Assembly: GCA_002344135.1 (NCBI GenBank)
Contig: DDTO01000006.1
Location: 89,869-153,868 of the forward strand
Direction: 5' to 3'
DNA length: 64,000 nucleotides
Origin: Chthonomonas sp. UBA2362
GTDB taxonomy: Bacteria; Armatimonadota; Fimbriimonadia; Fimbriimonadales; Fimbriimonadaceae
Made by a program: the position numbers and the translations under genes. The notes beneath the pieces were generated by a model that worked only from the letters and a program-made list of their open reading frames with translations, had not been told where the DNA came from and did no database searches. Position 1 is the first letter of the stretch; every line of letters begins with the position of its first letter. Positions 33,489 through 41,224 of this stretch are shown one piece after another.

Positions 33489-33848
33489 TAGATACCTCCA
33501 TTGCCCTCATGGGCGAGCTTTCGGCTCGTGAAACGACAGAACCGCGGTACCCGGCAACCGTTGCAGGTCGACAAACAAAAAGTGGGCCGGCTGGCGAGGC
33601 CGGCCCTATGGGCTGGAGTGTGATTGAGGAGTGAGGGTCGTGGCAGTCTCCTCGGTTGTGTGGAGGCTAGTTTTCGGGGGTTGCCCCCCATCGAGCGAAA
33701 CTTCTGGTGACGACTGCGTTCACGAGGAAAGATTTCCCTTTGGCGCAAATGGCGGCCATCGCCTTCCTACCGGTCTGGTGGGTTTCGGCTCGAATTCCGT
33801 GAGGTTTGCGCGCGTTGCTTTGCCAGCCGTTACAGCAACCCGACCGGC
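33489..33848. other. 360-bp intergenic region
   Basis: It contains the minus-strand intrinsic terminator at 33573-33606, a small stem in the CHRD-gene leader (CGAGC-TTTCG-GCTCG, about 33509-33524), GGGGG-TTG-CCCCC near 33676, and a weak 6-bp stem (GTTGCT/AGCAAC) near 33815-33840. I see no gene in it. The short open frame at 33631-33852 has no coding character. Confidence 0.6.
33573..33606 (-). terminator. intrinsic terminator of the response-regulator gene
   Basis: On the minus strand a perfect 8-bp stem GGGCCGGC/GCCGGCCC (33584-33606) with a 7-nt loop is followed by ACTTTTTGTTT. It lies about 245 bp after the stop codon of the regulator and before the CHRD gene, so it also separates the two transcripts. 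Confidence 0.8.
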
Positions 33849-34307
33849 CTAGGCCTCACGCTCGGCCAGTCTCTTTTCTTGGGCCCTGGCCGCGCGCTCC
33901 CAACGCTGGACCGCGCGCATATCGTGGCGGCGCTGTTCCATGGCCTGCTCGATCTTCATGATGAGGATCTCGTAGGTGTCGACGCCCGGCTGGTTTTTCT
34001 CGATGTAGTCGTAGGCTCCACGGCGCATGCACTCCACCGCGTTCGCCACGTTGCCGTAGGCAGTCATGACGATCACTTCGGCCAGCAGGTCGACTGTGAA
34101 GGCTGCGGTGAGGATTCTCAGCCCCGCTTCTGGGTCCTCGATGCTCATGTCGGTCACGATGACGTCGAAGGGCTCTTCTTTCTTGATGAGCTCGATGCCT
34201 TCGTTGGCGGTCTCGGCGGTCGTTACCTCGAAGCCCGCGCGCTCCAGTCGTCGCCTGACCCCGGCGCGAACCTCGTCTTCGTCGTCGATCACCAGGATTC
34301 GATACAT
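33849..34307 (-). CDS. receiver-only response regulator
   Basis: A 152-residue CheY-like receiver. It has the acidic pair D9/D10, the phospho-acceptor D53 (VIVTDM), the conserved Thr in VIVMTAYG and the Lys in YIEKN. Instead of a DNA-binding domain it ends with about 30 charged residues (a coiled-coil-like MEQRRHDMRAVQRWERA). It probably works by protein-protein contact. No histidine kinase is adjacent. The ATG at 34307 is set by the family N terminus and by TATACT 8 nt upstream. Confidence 0.88.
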   Translation of the reverse strand: MYRILVIDDEDEVRAGVRRRLERAGFEVTTAETANEGIELIKKEEPFDVIVTDMSIEDPEAGLRILTAAFTVDLLAEVIVMTAYGNVANAVECMRRGAYDYIEKNQPGVDTYEILIMKIEQAMEQRRHDMRAVQRWERAARAQEKRLAEREA

Positions 34308-34315
34308 CGGCCCAA

Positions 34316-34344
34316 AGTATAGCGTGAAGGCTTTGGCCCATACT
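34316..34344. promoter_or_regulatory. face-to-face leaderless promoters
   Basis: Minus-strand TATACT (34321-34316) serves the response regulator at 34307. Plus-strand CATACT (34339-34344) serves the lipoprotein at 34351 with a 6-nt gap. Both lie in a 43-bp divergent gap, so the two polymerase sites must overlap. Confidence 0.55.
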
Positions 34345-34350
34345 GTTCGC

Positions 34351-35355
34351 ATGCGCCAGTTCGCGTCGATGTGCCTGGGCCTCGCCCTCCTCTTCGGCCT
34401 CGCCGGCTGTGGCGAGAAGGCCGCCGAAAGCGCGACCGGATCAAAGCCCGGCAAGGCAAAGAACCTGCACATCGCGGTGATTCCCAAAGGCTCGACCCAC
34501 GAGTTCTGGAAATCGGTCCAAGCGGGCGCCCTCGAAGCGGGCAAGGAGTTCGGGGTCGAAGTGACGTTTAAGGGCCCGATGAAGGAAGATGATCGCGAGA
34601 GCCAAATCAAGGTCGTCGAAGACTTCGTCACGGGAGGCGTCGACGGCATCGTCCTCGCTCCGCTGGACGACACTGCCCTCCGCCAGCCCGTCGAAGCCGC
34701 GAAGCGAGCCGACATCCCAGTCCTCATCATCGACTCGGCCTTGAAGGACGTCGAGGTGGTCAGCTTCGTCGCCACCGACAACTTCAAGGGTGGGGAAACG
34801 GCGGGCCACGAAATGGAGCGGCTCCTCGGTGGCAAGGGCCGCGTGGTCGTGCTGCGCTACCAAGAAGGTTCTGCCTCGACGCGCGAGCGCGAAGACGGCT
34901 TCCTTCAGGTGATGCGATCCAACCCAGATATCGTGGTCGTCAGTGAGAACCAGCACGCCGGACCGACGACGGAATCGGCCCAGACCAAAGCGGAAAGCCT
35001 CCTCGCGCCACTGAAGCGGCCAGACGGCTCCTTGGACGTCGACGGCATCTTCTGCCCCAACGAGTCCTCCACATTCGGAATGCTTCGCGCACTTCAGTCG
35101 AATGGGTGGGCGGGCAAAGTTCGGTTTGTCGGATTCGATGCTTCGACCAAGCTGATCGACGCGCTTCGCGCGGGCGAGATCGACGCGCTCGTCGTCCAGA
35201 ATCCGCACCGAATGGGCTATCTCGGTGTCAAAACGATCCTCGACAAGATCCAGGGAAGGCCGGTCGAGGCTCGAATCGATACCGGTGCCGCCCTGGTGAC
35301 CAAGGCAAACATGGATTCCGACGAAATGCGCAAAATCCTGGAGGCGCCCAAGTAG
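34351..35355 (+). CDS. sugar-type ABC transporter substrate-binding lipoprotein
   Basis: A 334-residue protein with a signal segment and lipobox LAGC (Cys20), then a periplasmic-binding fold of the RbsB type. Typical signs are 'IAVIPKGSTHEFWKSVQAGALEAGKEFGVEV', 'VDGIVLAPLDDTAL', 'IPVLIIDSAL', and 'KVRFVGFDASTKLIDALRAGEIDALVVQNP'. It should bind a sugar or small polar ligand outside the membrane. No permease or sugar-type ATPase is adjacent, and the next gene encodes a LivF-type ATPase from a different transporter class. Confidence 0.88.
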   Translation: MRQFASMCLGLALLFGLAGCGEKAAESATGSKPGKAKNLHIAVIPKGSTHEFWKSVQAGALEAGKEFGVEVTFKGPMKEDDRESQIKVVEDFVTGGVDGIVLAPLDDTALRQPVEAAKRADIPVLIIDSALKDVEVVSFVATDNFKGGETAGHEMERLLGGKGRVVVLRYQEGSASTREREDGFLQVMRSNPDIVVVSENQHAGPTTESAQTKAESLLAPLKRPDGSLDVDGIFCPNESSTFGMLRALQSNGWAGKVRFVGFDASTKLIDALRAGEIDALVVQNPHRMGYLGVKTILDKIQGRPVEARIDTGAALVTKANMDSDEMRKILEAPK

Positions 35356-35356
35356 C

Positions 35357-36058
35357 ATGCTGAGGGTCGAATCGATCAACGTCTACTACGGCGCGATCCA
35401 TGCCCTGATGGACGTCAGTCTGGAAGTCGGCCAAGGGGAAATCGTCTCGATCATCGGCTCTAACGGAGCCGGCAAGAGCACCCTTCTGCGAACCCTGAGC
35501 GGCCTCAAAAGAGCCCGAACGGGCTCGATCCAATTCATGGATCAGGACATCTCCGAGACGCAGGCGTGCGATATCGTGTCGATGGGCATCGTTCAATCAC
35601 CCGAAGGGCGTCGAATCTTCACGAACATGTCGGTGAGCGAGAACCTCCAACTGGGGGCATATATACGCCGGGATGCCGGAGTCGGCAAAGACATGGAGGA
35701 AGTGATGCAGCGCTTCCCCCGACTTAAGGAGCGTATCAAGCAAAACGCCGGAACTCTCAGCGGGGGCGAGCAGCAGATGCTGGCGATCGGGCGCGCCTTG
35801 ATGTGCCGGCCCAAGCTTCTGCTCCTCGACGAGCCTTCGCTGGGGCTCGCGCCGAATCTCGTGACCGAAATCTTCAAGATCATCCTCGACATTAACGCCG
35901 AAGGCGTCACCGTCCTCGTCGTCGAGCAGAACGCAAACCGCGCCCTCGACATCGCGCATCGGGCCTACGTCCTGGAGACGGGCCGGATCGTGCTCTCCGA
36001 TACCGGCAAGGCCTTGCTCACGAATCCCAAGGTGAAAGAAGCGTATCTTGGCGGATAA
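35357..36058 (+). CDS. livF: LivF-type branched-chain amino acid ABC transporter ATPase
   Basis: A 233-residue ABC ATPase with Walker A GSNGAGKST, a LivF-type 'GIVQSPEGRRIFTNMSVSENLQLGAY', signature LSGGEQQML, Walker B LLLLDEPSLGL and H-loop region (VVEQNANRALDIAHRAYVLETGRI). LivF normally pairs with LivG and LivHM permeases, none of which are here. It starts 1 bp after the substrate-binding lipoprotein's stop codon and overlaps rimI by 11 bp. Confidence 0.9.
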   Translation: MLRVESINVYYGAIHALMDVSLEVGQGEIVSIIGSNGAGKSTLLRTLSGLKRARTGSIQFMDQDISETQACDIVSMGIVQSPEGRRIFTNMSVSENLQLGAYIRRDAGVGKDMEEVMQRFPRLKERIKQNAGTLSGGEQQMLAIGRALMCRPKLLLLDEPSLGLAPNLVTEIFKIILDINAEGVTVLVVEQNANRALDIAHRAYVLETGRIVLSDTGKALLTNPKVKEAYLGG

Positions 36059-36527
36059 GCGCTCCCCTCGCCAGAAGTCCACTGCCACCGGGATCCAACT
36101 CGTCCCGCTCGAGGCCGGACACATCCCAGCGATCATCGAAATCGAGAAGCAGTCGAACTCCTCGCCGTGGTCCGAACGAAGTTTCGTCAACGAGCTCGAT
36201 CATCCCTATGGCGTCTTCTTGGTGGCCGTCGCAGACGGCCGGATAGTCGGCTTCGGAGGCGTGTGGATCATGATCGACGAGGCCCACGTAACAACCGTCG
36301 CCGTTTCGCCCGACCATCGCCGCCGCGGAATCGGAAAGCGCATCGTCTCCGCCCTTCTCGACGCGGCCCAAGCGCGGGGCACGACCTGTGCCACCCTCGA
36401 AGTGAGGGCGAGCAATACTGCGGCCATCGGCCTTTATGAGGACCTCGGCTTCGTGCGATCCGCGGTGCGCAAGCGCTACTACCCGGACAACCGCGAAGAT
36501 GCGGTCGTGATGTGGAAGCATGACTGA
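36048..36527 (+). CDS. rimI: ribosomal-protein-alanine N-acetyltransferase RimI-like
   Basis: A 159-residue GNAT protein with an SPWSERSFVNEL motif typical of RimI, the acetyl-CoA loop VSPDHRRRGIGKRIVSALL, and the 'LEVRASNTAAIGLYEDLGFVRSAVRKRYY' region. RimI acetylates the N-terminal alanine of ribosomal protein S18. It overlaps tsaD by 8 bp, and rimI-tsaD adjacency is common in bacteria. The TTG start lies inside livF. About 17 N-terminal residues are extra relative to the family, so a later start is possible. Confidence 0.9.
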   Translation: MADKRSPRQKSTATGIQLVPLEAGHIPAIIEIEKQSNSSPWSERSFVNELDHPYGVFLVAVADGRIVGFGGVWIMIDEAHVTTVAVSPDHRRRGIGKRIVSALLDAAQARGTTCATLEVRASNTAAIGLYEDLGFVRSAVRKRYYPDNREDAVVMWKHD

Positions 36528-37551
36528 TGTACCGCTCTTCGAAGGCCTGGTGCTCGGCATCGAGACCAGTTGCGATGAGACCAGTGCAGCCCTCGTCGAA
36601 GGCCGACGAGTCCGGTCGAACGTGGTCAGCAGCCAAGCGAGCCTGCATGAAAAGTGGGGCGGCGTCGTGCCAGAGGCTGCTGCTCGCTCGCATGTCGAAT
36701 CCATCCTTCCGGTCGTCGAGGAAGCCCTAGAACGGGCCGCCGCCAGCCTTGGCGAGATATCCGGGCTCGCGGTGACGAACCGGCCCGGCCTGATCGGCGG
36801 CTTGAGCGTCGGTTTGACCGCGGCTAAGGGCTTCGCCTACGCTTTAGGGCGCCCCTTCGTCGGAGTCCACCACCTGGAGGGCCATCTGATGAGCGTACTG
36901 GCGGAGACCGAGGGTTTTCGAGCCGATGTCACCTTCCCGCACCTGGCGCTTATCGTGTCCGGAGGCCACACAGAGATCGTGCTCGTCCACGAGTCTGGCC
37001 GATACGAACTGATCGGCCAGACGCTCGACGACGCCGCGGGCGAGGCCTTCGATAAATCGGCCCGGCTTCTCGGCTTGGGATACCCCGGGGGCCGAGCAAT
37101 CGAACAGGCTGCACTAGAAGGCGACCCCAAACGATATCCGCTCCCCCGAGCCCTGCCCGGCGATCCATTCAATTTCAGCTTCAGCGGTCTCAAGACGGCC
37201 GTCCTGCGCCTGGTCGAACGCGAGGGCAACCAGTTGAAGGTCGCCGACGCCGCGGCTTCGGCTCAGGAGGCGATCGTGGGCGTCCTCACCGCCAAGTTCC
37301 TCGCCGCCGCCGAAGAGACCGAGAGCCGATGCCTCTCCCTTGTGGGGGGCGTTGCCGCCAACGAGGCCCTTCGAAGCCGGTTGCAGGACGGTTGCTACCG
37401 CCGAGGATTAGCGTTCATTTGCCCGCCGCCCGATCTCTGCACGGACAACGCAGCTATGATCGCGCTCGCGGGGAGCCGACGTCTCGCAAGCGGTGAACGC
37501 GACGACTGGAACCTCGACGCGCTCAGCTTGGCTAATCTGACCGATCCATAG
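36520..37551 (+). CDS. tsaD: tRNA N6-adenosine threonylcarbamoyltransferase TsaD
   Basis: A 343-residue Kae1/YgjD protein. It has the N-terminal ATPase motif LGIETSCDETSAAL, the metal-binding HHLEGH, SGGHTEIVLV, the GEAFDKSARLLGLGYPGG segment, FSFSGLKTAVLR and GGVAANEALR. With TsaB and TsaE it makes the t6A37 modification on ANN-decoding tRNAs. It overlaps rimI by 8 bp. The last 144 bp also encode, on the other strand, the end of the gene at 37408-38106. Confidence 0.95.
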   Translation: MTDVPLFEGLVLGIETSCDETSAALVEGRRVRSNVVSSQASLHEKWGGVVPEAAARSHVESILPVVEEALERAAASLGEISGLAVTNRPGLIGGLSVGLTAAKGFAYALGRPFVGVHHLEGHLMSVLAETEGFRADVTFPHLALIVSGGHTEIVLVHESGRYELIGQTLDDAAGEAFDKSARLLGLGYPGGRAIEQAALEGDPKRYPLPRALPGDPFNFSFSGLKTAVLRLVEREGNQLKVADAAASAQEAIVGVLTAKFLAAAEETESRCLSLVGGVAANEALRSRLQDGCYRRGLAFICPPPDLCTDNAAMIALAGSRRLASGERDDWNLDALSLANLTDP

Positions 37552-38106
37552 GTCGCCGCGGATCACCCGGTAGGCCGGGCGGCTCGCCTGTCGGTATGCG
37601 CTGGAGTGGTGGATCGCAGGGTAGCCAGGGGCCGCAGTTTCGCGATCGAGCCGCTCCCACGCCTTCCGGTCGATCCGCCCCACCGACCTCCGGCGAAGGT
37701 ACTCACCCAGCTGCAGCCACTCCCTGCGGAAGTCTGTTACTGGTGGGGAAGAGCCCTCGGCAGAGGCGAAGAATAGGGCCGCCAGAAACTCGGGATCGCC
37801 GCCTCGGTCGCGGTACGGCCTCAAGTTAACTCGGAGCCATCGGCCATCGGGGCTGAGCCGAACTACCTCCTGTTCATGGCGTCGGGCGGGGCCGAGCCCG
37901 GACCATTCGCGGAGTATCCATGTCCGCACAGACTCGTAGTCGTCGACGGCGTGATCGGCGCCGAGGGCCGCGTGGTAGAGCCACTTATAGGCATCCTCGA
38001 CGCGCATCGACGGCTCTTCCCTCCATCGAGTCAACGCGAAGGCGAGGAGGTCCGACGGAGGAGCGGTGATTCCGGCGACGAGGAGCGTGAGCAAGGTCAT
38101 AATCAA
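37408..38106 (-). CDS. secreted protein of unknown function overlapping tsaD
   Basis: A 232-residue protein with a short N-terminal hydrophobic segment (about 1-20), then a helical region rich in Trp and Arg ('DAYKWLYHAALGADHAVDD', 'SPDGRWLRVNLRPYRDRGGDPEFLAALFF', 'SSAYRQASRPAYRVI'). The ordered hydrophobic and Trp pattern up to about residue 188 suggests a real folded protein. The final 45 residues lie antisense to tsaD and look unconstrained, so the natural C terminus may have been lengthened by loss of a stop codon. I do not recognise the family. Confidence 0.6.
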   Translation of the reverse strand: MIMTLLTLLVAGITAPPSDLLAFALTRWREEPSMRVEDAYKWLYHAALGADHAVDDYESVRTWILREWSGLGPARRHEQEVVRLSPDGRWLRVNLRPYRDRGGDPEFLAALFFASAEGSSPPVTDFRREWLQLGEYLRRRSVGRIDRKAWERLDRETAAPGYPAIHHSSAYRQASRPAYRVIRGDLWIGQISQAERVEVPVVAFTACETSAPRERDHSCVVRAEIGRRANER

Positions 38107-38111
38107 GCAAA

Positions 38112-38140
38112 CAGGCCCCGCGACGATCTCGCGGGGCCTG
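38112..38140 (-). terminator. intrinsic terminator of the outer-membrane protein gene
   Basis: A perfect 12-bp stem (CAGGCCCCGCGA with TCGCGGGGCCTG) and 5-nt loop. On the minus strand it is followed by a T-rich stretch, 19 bp after the stop codon of the gene at 38159. Confidence 0.8.
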
Positions 38141-38158
38141 ACAAGGAAGTCCTAGAGC

Positions 38159-38671
38159 CTAGAAGCGATAGCCGAAGTACGCTCCGACACTATTGGCCTT
38201 CGCCCCGTCCGCCACATCGCTGAACACGAAGGTCGCTTCGGTAAACATGTTCGGACCGAGTTCGAGGCCGAATCCGAACCGCGCACCGATCGTGGTCTTG
38301 GTCGAGTTGATGTCGATGACCGCGATGCCCAGCCCCACGAATCCGTAGCTTCGGGTGCCAAAGTAGGTCTGATTCGCGGAGTACCACTTCTGGTTCAGCA
38401 TGATCGGGAAGAAGTTGCCCTTCGCCCCGCTACCGCTTTTGCCCAGCCAGTCGATGCTGAGATACGTGTCGGAGTCACGAATGTAGCGGACCGGGAAGTA
38501 GTAGTCCACCCCTACTCCGATCAGGGTCTTCGTGATGTCCCGCGTCGCGTCGTCCAACGGGTATCCAAAGCCGACGCGAACCCCGAGGTTCGTCGGCGTA
38601 ATGTCCTGCGGCTGCGCGCCCGCCATGGTCGCCAATCCTAGACCCGCCGCAAGAATGCAAAGTCGCTTCAT
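38159..38671 (-). CDS. outer-membrane beta-barrel-like protein
   Basis: A 170-residue protein with a clear signal peptide (about 1-19, ending MAGAQ) and alternating hydrophobic strands ('LGVRVGFGYPL', 'LIGVGVDYYFP', 'SYGFVGLGIAVIDI', 'IGARFGFGLEL'). It ends in Phe (SVGAYFGYRF), the terminal signature used by Bam to recognise outer-membrane proteins. About eight strands would fit. The ATG has GGAGG upstream. It supports a diderm envelope. The cargo or role is unknown. Confidence 0.78.
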   Translation of the reverse strand: MKRLCILAAGLGLATMAGAQPQDITPTNLGVRVGFGYPLDDATRDITKTLIGVGVDYYFPVRYIRDSDTYLSIDWLGKSGSGAKGNFFPIMLNQKWYSANQTYFGTRSYGFVGLGIAVIDINSTKTTIGARFGFGLELGPNMFTEATFVFSDVADGAKANSVGAYFGYRF

Positions 38672-38785
38672 GCTAATCCTCCTCGTATGCCTCTTCCTTG
38701 ACCCAATTCAAATTGAGCGTTCCCCTATTCTACACCTCCCGACGCGTGCGGTCAACGGGAGAAACGAGCCTTTCGCGAGTGTTTC

Positions 38786-39481
38786 TCACGTCTGAAGCAG
38801 GGACGTATGCGCCGGCAGCGGCCCGTGAGCGAGGTGCATCCATAGCCTGTGCAGCACCCACAGACAGTCTGTATCTCGCCTCAGGCGCTCCGGGGGCGCG
38901 TCGAGTTCAGCGGTACGGGCCAGCCCGACGAGAACCTCCGCCGCGACCTCGAACTTGTCGACCGCTCCGGTAACGGAAGGATCGACCAGGCCGCCCGCCG
39001 ATGGCGAGACCCAGTTGACGCCGGGCTGTATCGGCCGGTCCGATTCGACGCATCTTTCCCACCGCGGGAGCACACCCTCGGCCGACATGAGTCTCAACTC
39101 GGCCCAGACGAGAGCGGCGCGCGGCGCTGGATGCGCCTCCAGATGCCGAAGCGAGACTTCGAGCAAGTCGAAGAGATCGGGATCGACCTGCCCGGCCTGA
39201 GTCACCGTGGCGTACAGTTCGACGAGACCCAGGGCCATGGCGAGCCGCTCGTACTGCGTGCGTAATCCCGGGAACGAGGTGATGGGCTGAGACTGGGTCA
39301 CGTACCGCCGCCCCCGACCCTCGGAGAGATGCAGGACGGCAAGGGAAAGCGGCTCACTCGCGGCGGCCAGCCTGGAAGCCCCCTTACGTGCTCCCTTGGC
39401 CACCGCGTCGAGCCGTCCGTATTCACGCGTGTACAGAATCAGCCTCCGGTCGGCCTCCCCGGAGTCGTAGCGACGAAGCAC
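38786..39481 (-). CDS. recO: DNA repair protein RecO
   Basis: A 231-residue protein with the RecO N-terminal OB-fold ('LRRYDSGEADRRLILYTREYGRLDAVAKGARKG', with the LxxAxPLSLAVLHLSEGRG region) and a helical C-terminal domain. RecO helps RecR load RecA on SSB-coated DNA. The Zn cysteines of some homologues are absent. The listed GTG start cuts the first strand. A CTG at 39508 would add nine residues (LADISVTAV) that match the usual N terminus, so this may be a rare CTG start. The gene follows the membrane operon with no gap. Confidence 0.85.
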   Translation of the reverse strand: MLRRYDSGEADRRLILYTREYGRLDAVAKGARKGASRLAAASEPLSLAVLHLSEGRGRRYVTQSQPITSFPGLRTQYERLAMALGLVELYATVTQAGQVDPDLFDLLEVSLRHLEAHPAPRAALVWAELRLMSAEGVLPRWERCVESDRPIQPGVNWVSPSAGGLVDPSVTGAVDKFEVAAEVLVGLARTAELDAPPERLRRDTDCLWVLHRLWMHLAHGPLPAHTSLLQT

Positions 39482-39511
39482 GACGGCGGTGACGCTGATA
39501 TCGGCCAGAGG

Positions 39512-40225
39512 CTAACCCATCTTGAACACGCCTTGGATGAGCCACTCGATCCAGACGAAGTACATGCGGTCGATGAGGAGCGTAAAGCGCGTCATGACCG
39601 TGTTGCCGAAGATCGCGCCGAAGCCGATCATCAAGAGCCAGCGCCCCGTGAGCGTGCTCTTCTGCATGAACTTCGTCTTGAAGTCGAAGCTGAATAGGAA
39701 GTAGCTGAGCACGGTCAGCATCGTCGTGAGGAAGATGATGTTCCCGAGCATTTGTGATGGGTAAAGCGCGCCCGCCACGGGATCCGTGGGGACGAAGAAG
39801 CCGACCTCCGTGTTCGGGACGATGGGCTTCATCGCGGCTTCGATTTGGGGGAGATCGCGCTTCAGCCACGCACCGGCCTCCTGACCCACGACGAGACCGA
39901 GGATAATGCCGATCGGGATGCGGCTCATCCAACTGTGCTTGCGGTTGAAGACGAAGTAGCCCATCAGTCCGATCGGCAGCAGGAACACGTAGGGCCAGTA
40001 GCCCGCGACGACCCCGGAGGTCTCCGACGCTTCGGCGCCCATCATCTTGCTCCACCACATGTCCTTCAGCGTGACCGTCCAAAGTGCGACCAGAGACCAG
40101 CCCGCTGCGAGCCCCACGAAGATGTGCTCCGTCAACCGATAGAACTTGTTCTCCCGGTACAGGATGCTGTAGAGACCAATAGTGGCGATGAGACCGACGG
40201 TCAGTTTAATGAACGAATAGTCCAT
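39512..40225 (-). CDS. membrane protein of the DUF6754-type operon (gene 5)
   Basis: A 237-residue protein with about six membrane segments. It includes 'SFIKLTVGLIATIGLYSILY' at the N terminus, 'HIFVGLAAGWSLVALWTV', 'YWPYVFLLPIGLMGYFVF' and 'SRIPIGIILGLVVGQEAGAWL', and near the C terminus 'GRWLLMIGFGAIFGNTVMTRF'. I do not recognise a named family. It is the last membrane gene of a tightly packed set running from 43270, and its start abuts the stop codon of the preceding gene. Confidence 0.75.
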   Translation of the reverse strand: MDYSFIKLTVGLIATIGLYSILYRENKFYRLTEHIFVGLAAGWSLVALWTVTLKDMWWSKMMGAEASETSGVVAGYWPYVFLLPIGLMGYFVFNRKHSWMSRIPIGIILGLVVGQEAGAWLKRDLPQIEAAMKPIVPNTEVGFFVPTDPVAGALYPSQMLGNIIFLTTMLTVLSYFLFSFDFKTKFMQKSTLTGRWLLMIGFGAIFGNTVMTRFTLLIDRMYFVWIEWLIQGVFKMG

Positions 40226-41224
40226 CTAGGCACCTCCCCCGGTCTGGCGCCTGGTGAGCCACATACCGACGTTGCCCATGATGACGAGAACGATGAGGAG
40301 TCCCATCGCGGTGTGAAGAGCCAAGTAGTAAGCCATGCCCCTCGCGTAGTTCTGCATACCCTTGAAGCCTTCGATCGAGAGCGAGCGGTACGTTTCCGAC
40401 TGGCCCGGTTTAATCCCATTCTCCATCAAATGCTCAATTTCGACTGCACCGTTCAGCCCGATGACCACGCCGAAAATCTGGCTCGATCGATAGTAGTTGT
40501 TCGTCTCGGGCCCCATGACGCCGGTAACCATGCATCCCAGCTTCGTTCGAAGCGGAACGTCGCCGTAGGTGACCGGAGCGAACTTCAGGCGCTCGACGAG
40601 GATGTCGGACGTCTTGGAGGCTGTGACGAGGATATAGAGTCCGATGTCGTCGATGACCTTGAGCTTCTCCATCACCGGCGATTGCCAAACATCGGTCGGC
40701 GGCTTGCCGGGCGGCGTGTCTTTCTTGTCGATGGCAGTCCTCAGGTTCGCCATCATCGCCTTCGCCGTGGCTCGACCGTCGGGGAAGAGTCCAAGCGAAA
40801 CCCAGTCGTTCCAACGCTCATAAGCCCTTTCGCCATTGGCGATCCGCTGAGCGTTGATTCGGGCGATGACGTCGATGGCCACCTGGGGCGCCTGGGGCTC
40901 GCCCGAAGCACAAAAGACCGCGAACTTGATGTTGCGGCGCATCAGGATTCGAAGCAGCGCCTCGAACTGGCCGGCACTCTCGCCTCGGGTGGAGTTGGTG
41001 ACGTCGGACTGAATGAACACCGTGCTCCCTTCCGGGATCGCCATGATCGCCGCGAAGAAGTCTTGGGAACCCGCGCCGGGCTTGTTCGGCAGAGTGAGCC
41101 CCATGAACTTCGAGATCAAGACGGAAGCGCTGACCACGATGATCAGGATCAGGTAGACCGTTTGCCTGCTCAGCGACTGGAGCCGCTGACCAAAGCTTCT
41201 CGGGGTGGGATCGTTCGTTGCCAT
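40226..41224 (-). CDS. membrane-anchored protein of the DUF6754-type operon (gene 4)
   Basis: A 332-residue protein. It has a basic N-terminal tail, one membrane helix (about 22-42), a soluble alpha/beta region (about 55-270: 'GSTVFIQSDVTNSTRGESAGQFEALLRILMRR', 'IKFAVFCASGEPQAPQVAIDVI', 'KVIDDIGLYILVTAS', 'GCMVTGVMGPETNNYYRSS') and a second membrane helix near the C terminus (about 296-318). The strand/helix order suggests a Rossmann-like fold facing one compartment. I know no function. The ATG at 41224 overlaps the upstream stop codon (TAATG). A longer start at 41260 is less likely. Confidence 0.75.
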   Translation of the reverse strand: MATNDPTPRSFGQRLQSLSRQTVYLILIIVVSASVLISKFMGLTLPNKPGAGSQDFFAAIMAIPEGSTVFIQSDVTNSTRGESAGQFEALLRILMRRNIKFAVFCASGEPQAPQVAIDVIARINAQRIANGERAYERWNDWVSLGLFPDGRATAKAMMANLRTAIDKKDTPPGKPPTDVWQSPVMEKLKVIDDIGLYILVTASKTSDILVERLKFAPVTYGDVPLRTKLGCMVTGVMGPETNNYYRSSQIFGVVIGLNGAVEIEHLMENGIKPGQSETYRSLSIEGFKGMQNYARGMAYYLALHTAMGLLIVLVIMGNVGMWLTRRQTGGGA

